Source: an uncultured Stenotrophomonas sp. (GTDB lineage: Bacteria; Pseudomonadota; Gammaproteobacteria; Xanthomonadales; Xanthomonadaceae). From it: 64,000 nt of DNA. The position numbers were made by a program, and so were the translations under genes. This document shows positions 25,434 to 34,198 of this stretch, piece after piece. Position 1 is the stretch's first letter, and each line of letters opens with the position of its first letter. The stretch covers positions 62,001-126,000 of the forward strand of contig CAJYNG010000008.1 of the NCBI GenBank assembly GCA_913775725.1. The letters are read 5' to 3'. The notes beneath the pieces are model-generated. The model ran no database searches and was not told where the DNA came from. It worked only from the letters and a program-made list of their open reading frames with translations.

Positions 25434-26695
25434 GCCTGGCGCTGCTGGCCATGCCCTCGCTGGCGCTGGCCTGCGATGGGGGCCGCTGCAGTGATGCTGG
25501 CAACGGCCAGCTGCAGCTGGACGCCTCGCTGCGCCTGCGTGGCCTGTACTACGATCCGGCCCGGTTCGGCATCGGCAGCAGTGAAGATGGCTACGGCCTG
25601 CTGCGCGCGCTGGCCTCGGCGACCTATGCGGAGGACAGCTGGCAGGCGAAGCTGCAGCTGGGCGTGCATGCCGAGCATGGCAAGGCAGGCGGCCCGGGCC
25701 GCACCGACCGTGGCGCGTTGGACGTGCAGCAGGCGTACTGGCGCTGGCAGCGCGCTGGCTTCCATATGCAACTCGGCCGGCAGGAAGCCGGCTATGGCAG
25801 CTCGCGGCTGTTGTCGGTGCGAGATGGGCCGAACATCCGCCTGGCCTTCGACGGTGCGCGTCTGGGCTGGAAGGGTCGCCTCGGCGCGCTTGATCTGATG
25901 GCGCTGCGGCCGGTGGAGAACCGGCCGGGCGCCTTTGATGATCATGGCGAGCACGGTGCCCACCTGTGGGGTGCCTATGCCACCATGGCACGCGGGCAGG
26001 GCGCGGGACAGTGGGATCTGTATCTGCTCGACTATCGCCGCGAAGGTGCGCGCTTCGCGGCGGGCTCCGGCATCGAGCGCCGGCAGACCGTGGGCGCGCG
26101 CTGGTTCGGCCAGGCCGGTGCACTGGACTGGAACAGCGAGCTGGTGGTGCAGGGCGGTGAACTGCGAACGACTGTCGGCACGCTCGATATCCGCGCCTGG
26201 ACGCTGGCCACCGATACGGGCTGGCGCTGGACGGACCTGCCGTTGCAACCGCGCTTGGGGCTGAAGGCGGACATCGCCAGTGGCGATGGCAATCTGCATG
26301 ACGGCCGCCTGGGAACCTTCAATGCGCTGTTCCCGAAATCGGCCTACTTCAGCGAGGCCAGCCTGCTGGCCCCGGCCAATCTGATGGACCTCCAGCCAAC
26401 CTTGACCCTGCGCCTGCACGACACGGTGACGACGGAGCTGGGCGTACAGATGGCCTGGAAGCATCGCCGTGCCGATGCGGTCTACACCACGCCGGCACCG
26501 CTGGTGGCGTTGCCGGGCAGCGCCGGTGGCGCGCGCCGCATCGGTAATCAGTACAAATCCGAAACCCGCTGGCAGGCCAGCGAACACTGGCAATGGCAGC
26601 TGCAGCTGGCCTGGGTCGATGCGGGTCCTGCGCTGAAGCAGGCCGGTGGCCAGGACACGCTGTTCGCCTCGATCGTTGGAGCATGGCAATGGTGA
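25412..26695 (+). CDS. Alginate-export-family outer membrane porin
   Basis: A 427-aa outer-membrane beta-barrel with a signal peptide cleaved near LALA. The Alginate_exp fold pattern is visible: DASLRLRGLYYDP, the LDVQQAYWRWQRAGFHMQLGRQ strand pair, YGSSRLLSVRDGPNIR, FDGARLGWK, and LLDYRRE. The barrel ends SIVGAWQW with a terminal aromatic. In this setting it probably lets the operon's substrate or product cross the outer membrane; alginate itself is not implied. Translationally coupled on both sides. Confidence 0.85.
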   Translation: MLVLRVLSLALLAMPSLALACDGGRCSDAGNGQLQLDASLRLRGLYYDPARFGIGSSEDGYGLLRALASATYAEDSWQAKLQLGVHAEHGKAGGPGRTDRGALDVQQAYWRWQRAGFHMQLGRQEAGYGSSRLLSVRDGPNIRLAFDGARLGWKGRLGALDLMALRPVENRPGAFDDHGEHGAHLWGAYATMARGQGAGQWDLYLLDYRREGARFAAGSGIERRQTVGARWFGQAGALDWNSELVVQGGELRTTVGTLDIRAWTLATDTGWRWTDLPLQPRLGLKADIASGDGNLHDGRLGTFNALFPKSAYFSEASLLAPANLMDLQPTLTLRLHDTVTTELGVQMAWKHRRADAVYTTPAPLVALPGSAGGARRIGNQYKSETRWQASEHWQWQLQLAWVDAGPALKQAGGQDTLFASIVGAWQW

Positions 26696-28338
26696 ACGCA
26701 ACCGCGTCGCAACCCCCCGCACAGGCCGCAGGTGCCTGGTCCCCGCTGAAGATCCGGATGTTCCGTTCGATCTGGCTGGCCATCCTGGCCAGTAACATCG
26801 GCACCTGGGTCAATGACGTGGCCGCCGCCTGGGTGATGGCCGAACGTACCGGCTCGCCGCTGATGGTGGCCCTGGTGCAGTCGGCCACCACCGTGCCGAT
26901 CGTGCTGCTGGCGCTGGCCGCCGGAACGCTGGCCGACATCGTCGATCGCCGCAGGTACCTGCTGGCGACCCAGGGCTGGATGCTGCTGGTCGCGGCAGTG
27001 ATGGCGGCGCTGACTGCGATGGACATGCTGACCCCGCAGCTGCTGGTACTGCTGACCTTCTGCATGGGCTGCGGTGCGGCGATGGCGATGCCGGCGCAGG
27101 CCGCGATCGTGTCCGAACTGGTGCCGCAGCCGATGTTGGCCTCGGCGGTGGCGCTGAACTCGATCGGCATCAACATCGCCCGCTCGATCGGTCCGGCTAT
27201 CGGTGGCGTGATCGTCGCCCAGCTCGGTGCGGTCTGGGCGTTCGGCTTCAACGCCATCACCTTTGCCGCAATGCTGTTCGTGGTGTGGGGTTGGAAGCGT
27301 GACCCGAAGCAGTCGAGTCTGCCGCCGGAAGGCTTCGGTGCTGGACTGAAAGCGGGCCTGCGCTACGCCAGCCGTGCGGGACGCCTGCAGGCGGTGCTGA
27401 TCAAATCGGTGGGCTTCTTTTTCTTCGCCGCAGCGATGAACGCGTTGCTGCCGGTGGTGGTGCGTGGGCAGATGCACGGCGGTGCGGGGCAGTACGGCAT
27501 GCTGCTGGGCTGCATCGGGATCGGTGCGGTGGGTGGTGCGCTGCTGTTGCCGAAGCTGCGCGCACAGATGGATCGCGACCTGCTGGTGCTGCTGGCGACG
27601 TTGTCGCTGGCTTTGAGCCTGGTTGGGCTGGCATTGACCCGCAGTTGGTACGTGCTGCCATTGGTGATGCTGATCAACGGTTTTGCCTGGATCACCGTGC
27701 TGTCGTCGCTGCAGATTGCGGCGCAGACAGCAGTGCCTGCCTGGGTACGCGCGCGTGCACTGGCGCTGTACATCATGGTGTTCTCCGCCGGCATGGCGGC
27801 CGGTGGCCTGAGCTGGGGCGCGCTGGCACAGCGCACCTCGCCGGAGCTGGCGTTGCTGGTGGCTGCCGCAGGCGCGGTGATCGGGGGGCTGCTGGTGTGG
27901 CGCGTGCGCATCGCCGGTACCGAAGACCTGAACCTGAGCCCGGCCGGGCACTGGCCGGCACCCGAGCTGTCGGTGCCGGTGTCGAACGATCGCGGCCCGG
28001 TACTGGTCACCATCGAGTACCGCATCGATGATGCTGATCGCGCCGCGTTCCAGGCGCAGATGCGCGCGTTGGGCGCGATCCGTCGCCGCGATGGCGCAGT
28101 GGTCTGGGGTGTGGTCGAGGATGTGACCAGCCCGGGCATCCACCTGGAGTATTTCGTGACCCCGTCGTGGCTGGAGCACCTGCGCCAGCACGAGCGCATC
28201 ACCGCCGACGACAAGGCGATCCAGGAAGTGCTGCGGGAACTGCATCGCGGTGAGCGCGCACCGGTGGTACGCCACTTCGTGGGCGGACATGACCCGCTGC
28301 CGAAGACCGGGGTCCCGCACCACCACAGTGATATCTGA
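26689..28338 (+). CDS. MFS_3 (EntS-like) transporter with C-terminal cytoplasmic domain
   Basis: A 549-aa inner-membrane transporter. The ATG at 26689 is chosen for spacing from TTGGAG; 26683 is also possible. The N-terminal 400 residues are 12-TM MFS_3: FRSIWLAILASNIGTWVNDV, AGTLADIVDRRRYL, SIGINIARSIGPAIGGVIVA. After about residue 430 comes a soluble part (GPVLVTIEYRIDDADRAAF, WGVVEDVTSPGIHLEYF, ending in a His-rich GVPHHHSDI) that looks like a dimeric alpha/beta-barrel domain. It is probably the inner-membrane exporter of the operon's compound. A palindrome of the GGGGACGGAGG family begins 2 bp after its stop. Confidence 0.87.
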   Translation: MVNATASQPPAQAAGAWSPLKIRMFRSIWLAILASNIGTWVNDVAAAWVMAERTGSPLMVALVQSATTVPIVLLALAAGTLADIVDRRRYLLATQGWMLLVAAVMAALTAMDMLTPQLLVLLTFCMGCGAAMAMPAQAAIVSELVPQPMLASAVALNSIGINIARSIGPAIGGVIVAQLGAVWAFGFNAITFAAMLFVVWGWKRDPKQSSLPPEGFGAGLKAGLRYASRAGRLQAVLIKSVGFFFFAAAMNALLPVVVRGQMHGGAGQYGMLLGCIGIGAVGGALLLPKLRAQMDRDLLVLLATLSLALSLVGLALTRSWYVLPLVMLINGFAWITVLSSLQIAAQTAVPAWVRARALALYIMVFSAGMAAGGLSWGALAQRTSPELALLVAAAGAVIGGLLVWRVRIAGTEDLNLSPAGHWPAPELSVPVSNDRGPVLVTIEYRIDDADRAAFQAQMRALGAIRRRDGAVVWGVVEDVTSPGIHLEYFVTPSWLEHLRQHERITADDKAIQEVLRELHRGERAPVVRHFVGGHDPLPKTGVPHHHSDI

Positions 28339-28340
28339 CA

Positions 28341-28405
28341 AAAAAGGGGACGGAGGGGATTAAGTCGTTTGTGCACAAACGACTTAATCCCCTCCGTCCC
28401 CTTTT
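28341..28405. repeat. 65-bp palindrome of the GGGGACGGAGG family, copy 1
   Basis: AAAAAGGGGACGGAGGGG at the start reads on to TTAAGTCGTTT, and after a 5-bp GTGCAC-centred loop the exact reverse complement returns to TTTTT. The arms of about 30 bp are perfect. With A-runs on one side and T-runs on the other it would make a bidirectional intrinsic terminator for the convergent MFS_3 and alpha/beta hydrolase genes. Confidence 0.9.
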
Positions 28406-28451
28406 TGCGACCGAAGGAGCGACGGCGCCGTTGCGGTGCCGCCGCGGCACA

Positions 28452-29276
28452 TCAGCTGCGTGCGAACGCCAGCAGGTCGGCGTTGAACTGGTCGGCGTGG
28501 GTAACGGTCAGGCCGTGCGGCGCACCGGGGTACACCTTCAACTCGGCGTCCTTGATGATCTGCGAGGACAGCTTGGCCGAGGCATCGAACGGCACGATCT
28601 GGTCGTCATCACCGTGCACGACCAGCGCCGGCACGTCGATCTTCTTCAGGTCCTCGGTGTAGTCCACTTCCGAGAACTCGTGCACGCAGTCGTACTGACC
28701 CTTGACGCCACCGAGCATGCCCTGCAGCCAGAACGCATCACGCATGCCCTGGGTAACGGTATTGCCGTCGCGGTTGGCGCCGAAGAACGGCGTGGTCAGG
28801 TCCTTGAAGAACTGCGAACGGTCGCCACCGGTGCCCTTGCGGATGCCATCGAAGACCTCCAACGGGGTGCCGGCCGGGTTGGCATCGGTCTTCAGCATCA
28901 GCGGCGGCACGGCGCCGACCAGCACCACCTTGGACACGCGCTTGCTGCCGTGGCGACCGATGTAATGGGCCACTTCGCCGCCGCCGGTGGAATGGCCGAC
29001 CAGGATCGCGTCCTTCAGGTCCAGCGTCTCGATCACCGCGGCCAGGTCATCGGCGTAGGTGTCCATGTTGTTGCCGTGCCAGGTCTGGCTGGAGCGGCCG
29101 TGGCTGCGACGGTCATGAGCGATCACGCGGAAGCCGTTCTGGCCCATGAACAGCATCTGCGGGTCCCAGGCATCGGACGACAGCGGCCAGCCGTGGGCGA
29201 ACACGATCGGCTGGCCGGTACCCCAATCCTTGTAGAAGATGCGGGCGCCGTCGGTGACGGTGACGAAGTTGCTCAT
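28452..29276 (-). CDS. Alpha/beta hydrolase, non-haem chloroperoxidase type
   Basis: A 274-aa cytoplasmic alpha/beta hydrolase. Oxyanion-hole region [15 protein letters not shown], nucleophile elbow [15 protein letters not shown] (Ser about 100), acid in [14 protein letters not shown] and the late catalytic His in [15 protein letters not shown] complete the triad. The mix matches bacterial non-haem chloroperoxidase/arylesterase enzymes. The start at 29276 has AAGGAACC upstream; the frame beyond is antisense. Convergent with MFS_3, divergent from the DUF4124-like gene. Confidence 0.9.
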   Translation of the reverse strand: MSNFVTVTDGARIFYKDWGTGQPIVFAHGWPLSSDAWDPQMLFMGQNGFRVIAHDRRSHGRSSQTWHGNNMDTYADDLAAVIETLDLKDAILVGHSTGGGEVAHYIGRHGSKRVSKVVLVGAVPPLMLKTDANPAGTPLEVFDGIRKGTGGDRSQFFKDLTTPFFGANRDGNTVTQGMRDAFWLQGMLGGVKGQYDCVHEFSEVDYTEDLKKIDVPALVVHGDDDQIVPFDASAKLSSQIIKDAELKVYPGAPHGLTVTHADQFNADLLAFARS

Positions 29277-29462
29277 TGCAGGTTCCTTGGCGGAAGGGAG
29301 GGAAGGCACTGGCAGTTGTACCGGTGCCTCCGGCAGTACAGCGCAGCGCCAGACCGACGACTTGCACGGCTGTGCTGGATTGCGCTGGATGTGACGCGTA
29401 TCGCTCTGGCACGAAGCCGTTCCGGCATCGAGGATGGCGGCAGCCCTGTCGAGGAGCCTGCA

Positions 29463-29855
29463 ATGTCGAATGCGTGTTGGAGCGTGTTGTGGTGTCTGTT
29501 GCTGGTCACGGGGGTGCATGCTCAGACCAACGTCTACAAATGCGTGGACGGGCCGCATCCGGTCTATCAGCAGACGCCGTGCCAGGGGCGTGCGGAATGG
29601 CGTTGGGAGGTGCCGGCGGAACCGCCCACAACAGGTGCAACGGCGGCCAAGGCGGCGAGCCCAACCTCAAGCCGTCCGCGAGTGGTGCAGCAGGGGCGTG
29701 CGCGGGCTGCGCTGATACCCATCAGCACGGATCCCACCGCCTGTGAGCGTGCGCGGCAGCAACGCGGGAAGATGCTCGCCAGGGCCAAGCGCCTGGACTT
29801 CGTACAGCGGCGGCAGCTGGATGACGCGGTACTACGCGTGCCGCTGAATCCATGA
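29463..29855 (+). CDS. Exported DUF4124-like small protein (130 aa)
   Basis: A signal peptide ([13 protein letters not shown]) is followed by [20 protein letters not shown], the core of the DUF4124 domain (a short periplasmic beta hairpin with two Cys). A low-complexity Pro/Ala linker follows and then a basic helical C-terminus ([20 protein letters not shown]). Function is unknown. The RBS GAGGAG precedes ATG 29463. A bidirectional hairpin follows the stop. Confidence 0.75.
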   Translation: MSNACWSVLWCLLLVTGVHAQTNVYKCVDGPHPVYQQTPCQGRAEWRWEVPAEPPTTGATAAKAASPTSSRPRVVQQGRARAALIPISTDPTACERARQQRGKMLARAKRLDFVQRRQLDDAVLRVPLNP

Positions 29856-29866
29856 GTGCCAGAAGC

Positions 29867-29894
29867 GACAACGGCGCCCAAGGGCGCCGTTGTC
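29867..29894. terminator. Bidirectional hairpin between convergent genes
   Basis: GACAACGGCGCCC AA GGGCGCCGTTGTC is a perfect 13-bp stem with a 2-nt loop, located between the stop of the DUF4124-like gene and the stop of the DUF2968 gene. It lacks long T-runs, so termination is likely but not certain. Confidence 0.75.
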
Positions 29895-29916
29895 AGCAAA
29901 TGCCAGGTGCCGGATC

Positions 29917-30630
29917 TCAGCGACCGTCGCTGGCCGACGCCGGTGCCGGCGAGGGCACGCTGTCCGGCTTGGGCAGGCTCAGCTCCGGATTGCCCTGTTC
30001 GGCCTGCAGGATCTGGATGCGGCGCTGCAGGGAATCCAGCTGGCTGTTGGTGCTCTGCACATCGCTGCTCAGGCTGACCGCCTGCTGCTGGGCCTGCTGC
30101 AGGGCAGCACTGACCTGGGCCGACTGTGCCTGCTGCTGTTCCATTTCCTGCTGCAGGGTGCGCAGGCGTTCCTCGTTGTAGGCCACCAGGCGCTCGGTAT
30201 AGCGCTTGCCGGCTTCCAGGCGGGTGGTGTCGATGTAGACCTGGGCCAACTGCTCGGACTGCTGCGCGAAAGTGCGGTAGACACGCTCGGCGTTGTCGAC
30301 AGCGTCGGTCTTGATCACCCGCCAGAAGTTCTTCTCCTGGAACAGGGCGACGTAGTAGGTCAGGGTGTTGGCATTGAACAGCAGGCTGGCGCCGTAGTTG
30401 CCGTTGTAGGTGGTGCGCAGCTCGGTCAGCTGGCGGGCATCCATCAGCTGCTTGAGCTCATCAACGGTGTTGCGCACCACCGGTGCGGTACGTGCGGCCG
30501 GCTCTGCGGCTGCTTCGCGGTCGCCACGGGCAGCCATCGCCGCCGGTGCCACCAGCATCATGGCCACGGCCAGCAGTGCCGCGCCGCGCGCGTGCCGGGC
30601 GAAGACCGCGCCCCCTGAAGTTTCTCGCAT
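29917..30630 (-). CDS. DUF2968 exported coiled-coil protein
   Basis: A 237-aa protein with a signal peptide (LLAVAMMLVAPAAMA). The conserved core LRTTYNGNYGASLLFN / YYVALFQEKNFWRVIKT fits DUF2968. Residues 120-210 are a predicted coiled coil rich in Gln/Glu (RTLQQEMEQQQAQSAQVSAA). Periplasmic role unknown. It starts 99 bp after the tadG stop on the same strand, so it may be the last gene of, or a passenger on, the tad operon. Confidence 0.78.
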   Translation of the reverse strand: MRETSGGAVFARHARGAALLAVAMMLVAPAAMAARGDREAAAEPAARTAPVVRNTVDELKQLMDARQLTELRTTYNGNYGASLLFNANTLTYYVALFQEKNFWRVIKTDAVDNAERVYRTFAQQSEQLAQVYIDTTRLEAGKRYTERLVAYNEERLRTLQQEMEQQQAQSAQVSAALQQAQQQAVSLSSDVQSTNSQLDSLQRRIQILQAEQGNPELSLPKPDSVPSPAPASASDGR

Positions 30631-30729
30631 GTCTAGACCATCCACGGATGAGTGTGGGTTGAGATGAAGGTGGTTCCCCGCCGGGAGTCTAGCATGCGCG
30701 CGGGCGCCGCCAAGGGCGCCCGTCACGGG

Positions 30730-32877
30730 TCAGTAGACCAGCTGCGCCGCGCTGCACTGGATCGACTGCACGTTGACGTCGGTGCGGCCCAGCTCCAGGC
30801 CCAGCACGCTGGCCAGCAGGTTGGTCAGCAGGGTGCCGACGCTGTTGAGGACAGGCTTCAGCGCAGCGAGGATCGGATTCAACAGGGTACAGAGCAGGCC
30901 ACTGCAGGAGACGCCGTTGCCGGGAGTGGTGACGCCCCCTCCTGAGCCGGGGTCGCCCAGACCTCCGGCCTTGGTCTGCAGGTACGACGCAAGGTTCTCC
31001 CGGACGCATTTGTTGTAGTCCAGAAGCAGGTTGCCGAGAATACTGTCGCATCGATTGACGAGCAGGCCACCCACCACAATGCTCAGCAGTTTGTCGAGCA
31101 AGCCGAAACCCTCTCCAGTTACGGTTGCACGATAACTGTCCCAAACCGAACCGTCGGTCCACTTTGTTCCCAGACCACTCGGAACCGGAACACCGTTGTG
31201 CATCACCCAGTCACCCACGGGATTCAGATTCTGGCTGGGATCACCGTTGCGGAGAAGAGGGATGACATTCTTCACGTCATAGCGCCCGCCCCCGGGGTGG
31301 GCTGCAACCAGGTACTGATTGGCCAATGCCAATGCCGTTTGCCTGCCGTCGGTGTCACCTTGTGGGGTCGACACCATGTTCGAGAGTACGCGCAACAGCT
31401 CACCGACAAGATCAGAAACGGCATTGCCAAGCGCAAGCGGATTGATCTGTGTCGAGGCAGTCTCGCCGGCGGCCAGCGTGAGGCTCTGGGAGCTTGTCAG
31501 GGCTGGCAGGGCGATCTTGTTGTTGATCAGCGGCTGGCCCAGCAGCGTCAGCAGTTGCTCATTCTTCAGCGTCGCATCACAGACATTGCTCTTCGAGAAG
31601 CGAAGGGCGGGGTCGACTTTCCCAACGCAGGCGCGAAGCACGGAGGAATCCACCTGGATGGTGGCCTTGGGTGGACTGGCGCCGCATTGGATGCCGGTCA
31701 GCGTGCCCATCGCGTTGGCGACATCGACATGCAACGGAAGGTGCAGGTTGGTGCCCAACAGCTTCAACAGCGGCCCAAGTGCGAACAGATTATTGCTGTC
31801 CACGTCCACCAGCAGGCGTACCTGCGCGTTGTATGCACGCGTGCCGACGCCGCCGATGGCGATGGACGGCGGTTCGACCACGCCTGCTTCGATATGGATG
31901 CCGAGCAGGTCCAAGCCCTTGACCGCCACGCCGTTGCCGTCATTGGCGATGGAAATGGCGGTGCTGATCAGGTTGAGGACGTTGACCTTGGTTTCCAGTG
32001 CGCTGCCGACCGTGCCATCCGGCGAAACGACCTCGGCGAACAGGCCGCCCCCACCGGACTGGCTGCCCAGCACGATGTTGAGTTTGTTGATGTCCAACTG
32101 CGTGGCGACCAGATCGGACAGGGCGCGCAGCTGTACGCCGACGGTGGTGTCGCGACCGACCACGGTCGCGGTGGCATCGACCAGCTGCGCCAGCGAGATC
32201 TTGTTGACCGACAGCAGGCGGTTGAAGTCGGCCACGCTGAGATTGGCAGTGACCGGGATGTTGAGCGCCTTGAGCAGGCCCGACGGGGTGATGTTGGCCT
32301 GGGCCAGGCCGTCATAGGAGAGCACGGTTGCGTTGGTGACATCCAGGCCGATCATGCGCAGTGTCGACAGCAGCACCGAGTTGCCGTTGGTGCGCAGCAG
32401 CTGCGAGCCCACCGCGAACACCGCTGTGGGCTCCGATCGGCGGGCAACGGCTTGCACGCTGACGGTCGGCAGGCTGGTGTTCTGGCCGAAGAAGGGAAGC
32501 ACACTGCGCTCGGCAACAACCTGTACAGCATTGCGCGGGTTGGCAGCATCGACGGCGGTGATGAAGCGGTTCTCGGTGGCGCGTGCAGCGCTCCAGTTGC
32601 CGCAGTGGATCTGCAGGCTCCCCGCAAACCTGTTCTGGGTGAGTGCACTCTGCCGCGCAGCACTGTTGTCGCTGTTGTCCGAGGTGCACAACTCCAGTCG
32701 CTGCGCGCCGGCCAGTGCGGCCAGGTCGGCAACCTTCTGCGCATCGCGCTTGGCCCAGAACAGATAGCCGATCTCGATCAGGCCAAGCATCGCCAGCAAC
32801 GCCAGCATGACCAGCATCATGGTGACCGACATGCCGCCGCGTGTGCGGCTGAAACTGATCTGGCGTGGGCGTTTCAT
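30730..32877 (-). CDS. tadG: TadG-like Flp pilus assembly protein
   Basis: A 715-aa protein with an N-terminal TadG/TadE-like segment: basic start (KRPRQISFSRTRGG), a prepilin-like hydrophobic helix (MSVTMMLVMLALLAMLGLIE) and WAKRDAQKVADLAALAGAQ, the usual TadG_N pattern. The long remainder is extracytoplasmic, rich in Leu/Val/Asn with scattered Cys pairs and no recognisable von Willebrand domain. It is the last clear gene of the tad operon and probably helps anchor or assemble the pilus at the envelope. Confidence 0.83.
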   Translation of the reverse strand: MKRPRQISFSRTRGGMSVTMMLVMLALLAMLGLIEIGYLFWAKRDAQKVADLAALAGAQRLELCTSDNSDNSAARQSALTQNRFAGSLQIHCGNWSAARATENRFITAVDAANPRNAVQVVAERSVLPFFGQNTSLPTVSVQAVARRSEPTAVFAVGSQLLRTNGNSVLLSTLRMIGLDVTNATVLSYDGLAQANITPSGLLKALNIPVTANLSVADFNRLLSVNKISLAQLVDATATVVGRDTTVGVQLRALSDLVATQLDINKLNIVLGSQSGGGGLFAEVVSPDGTVGSALETKVNVLNLISTAISIANDGNGVAVKGLDLLGIHIEAGVVEPPSIAIGGVGTRAYNAQVRLLVDVDSNNLFALGPLLKLLGTNLHLPLHVDVANAMGTLTGIQCGASPPKATIQVDSSVLRACVGKVDPALRFSKSNVCDATLKNEQLLTLLGQPLINNKIALPALTSSQSLTLAAGETASTQINPLALGNAVSDLVGELLRVLSNMVSTPQGDTDGRQTALALANQYLVAAHPGGGRYDVKNVIPLLRNGDPSQNLNPVGDWVMHNGVPVPSGLGTKWTDGSVWDSYRATVTGEGFGLLDKLLSIVVGGLLVNRCDSILGNLLLDYNKCVRENLASYLQTKAGGLGDPGSGGGVTTPGNGVSCSGLLCTLLNPILAALKPVLNSVGTLLTNLLASVLGLELGRTDVNVQSIQCSAAQLVY

Positions 32878-32885
32878 GGCCTACC

Positions 32886-33329
32886 TCAGCGTCCGGATGA
32901 GGATGTTCCCTTGGAGTTGGCGACATCGGTTTCAAAGAAGTCCGGGATCTCGTGTTCGAAACTCTTGATGTAGCGGGCATAGCTCAACGTGGCCTGGTCG
33001 CCAAGGATCGGCAGGCGTTGCCCGGCCTGCTGGCCCGATGCCTGCAGGCGGAACAGGCCGCGCGTGGTATCGCCGATCTGGCTGCGTACAGGGCGGACCA
33101 CCGGTGCGGCGGCATCAGTGGCGGCGATCGCCGCCGGTGCCGGCGGTGCAGGTGCGGACAGATCCACGGTCGTCAGCGCCTCGGACTGCAACGGTTGCGA
33201 GGCCGGTGCAGGGCTGGCGCCACCGAGCATCTGCCCGGTCAACGGTTGTTGCTGCGCCTGCGCGGCGCCTGCAATCAACAGGCAGGCCAGTACAGGCAAC
33301 AGGCGTCGGGTCAGGTGCGTCGCGGTCAT
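32886..33329 (-). CDS. DUF3613 protein of the tad locus
   Basis: A 147-aa exported protein with a signal peptide cleaved near AQAQ, a Pro/Ala linker, and the DUF3613 core IGDTTRGLFRLQASGQQAG then ATLSYARYIKSFEHEIPDFF. DUF3613 genes usually sit in Tad/Flp loci; no biochemical role is known. Its ATG overlaps the tadD stop (ATGA-type 4-bp overlap), so translation is coupled. Confidence 0.82.
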   Translation of the reverse strand: MTATHLTRRLLPVLACLLIAGAAQAQQQPLTGQMLGGASPAPASQPLQSEALTTVDLSAPAPPAPAAIAATDAAAPVVRPVRSQIGDTTRGLFRLQASGQQAGQRLPILGDQATLSYARYIKSFEHEIPDFFETDVANSKGTSSSGR

Positions 33330-34198
33330 GGTGTGTTCCCGTTCGGGTGATCGGAGGCGCTGAAGCGTTCCAGCATCGAAGGCGGCAGGCGCTGCGGGTC
33401 GCGCTCATCACGGGTCTCGCGACGCGGCTCGACGGCCAGCCGTGCAGCGCTGGCCGCAGGGGCAGCGACGGTGCGGGCAGGGGCGGGGGCGACCACTGCT
33501 GCAGCTGCCTGTCGTTGCTGCAGGCGGGTGCGTATCTGTGTGGCCTGCTGCTGGATGCTGCGCAGGGTGTCCTCGTTGAGGCTGGCCTGCTGGGCCAGGC
33601 GCTGTGCGGTGGCGGTGTCACCGCGCAACACGGCCCACAGGGCGAGGTTGGCCGTGGCCTTGGCGTTGCCCGGGGACAGCTCCAAGGCCTTGGCCAGCGG
33701 CTCACGTGCCTGATCGAACTGTCCGGCACGCAGGCGTGCGTAGCCGAGGTCGCCCAGATAGTCGGTATTCAAGGGTTGCAGCTGCGTGGCCCGCGCCAGT
33801 GCCTGCTCACTGCCTGCATCGTCATCACGACGTGCGGCGATCAGGCCCAGGCCGTGCGCGGCGGCCGCCGCCTGCGGGCCGCTGGAAAGATCGCGGTACA
33901 GGGCGATGGCCGCATCGGCCTGCCCGGTCTCACGCAGTGCGTCGGCCTGAAGCAGACGTAGCGCCGGTGGATCGCCGTAGCGCTGGCGGAAGGCATCCAC
34001 ATGGGCCAGCGAGGCATACCAGGCACCCTGCAGCTGCATGCGCGCGATCAGCTCCAGGTAGGCATTGCGGCTGTCCTGCGGTGCCGGTTCGGGTGCGGCC
34101 AGGCTGGGCGCCCGCAGGTACTTCGGCGTGGTGGACGCACAGCCGCTGGCGACGGCGGCGAGGGCAAGCAGCAGGCAGGAAGTGCGCAGGGCAGGCAT
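33326..34198 (-). CDS. tadD: TadD-like TPR lipoprotein
   Basis: A 290-aa lipoprotein (lipobox VASGC). TPR units run from about residue 45 to 200: RLLQADALRETGQADAAIAL, AHGLGLIAARRDDDAGSEQAL, YLGDLGYARLRAGQFDQA, ANLALWAVLRGDTATAQRLA. TadD acts like a pilotin or assembly factor for the Tad secretin. A Pro/Ala tail follows. Overlaps both neighbours by 1-4 bp. Confidence 0.85.
   Translation of the reverse strand: MPALRTSCLLLALAAVASGCASTTPKYLRAPSLAAPEPAPQDSRNAYLELIARMQLQGAWYASLAHVDAFRQRYGDPPALRLLQADALRETGQADAAIALYRDLSSGPQAAAAAHGLGLIAARRDDDAGSEQALARATQLQPLNTDYLGDLGYARLRAGQFDQAREPLAKALELSPGNAKATANLALWAVLRGDTATAQRLAQQASLNEDTLRSIQQQATQIRTRLQQRQAAAAVVAPAPARTVAAPAASAARLAVEPRRETRDERDPQRLPPSMLERFSASDHPNGNTP

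Noticed and set aside
31198-32973. A 591-codon frame antisense to tadG
   Set aside because: No signal, domain or RBS; the tadG frame fits the operon.
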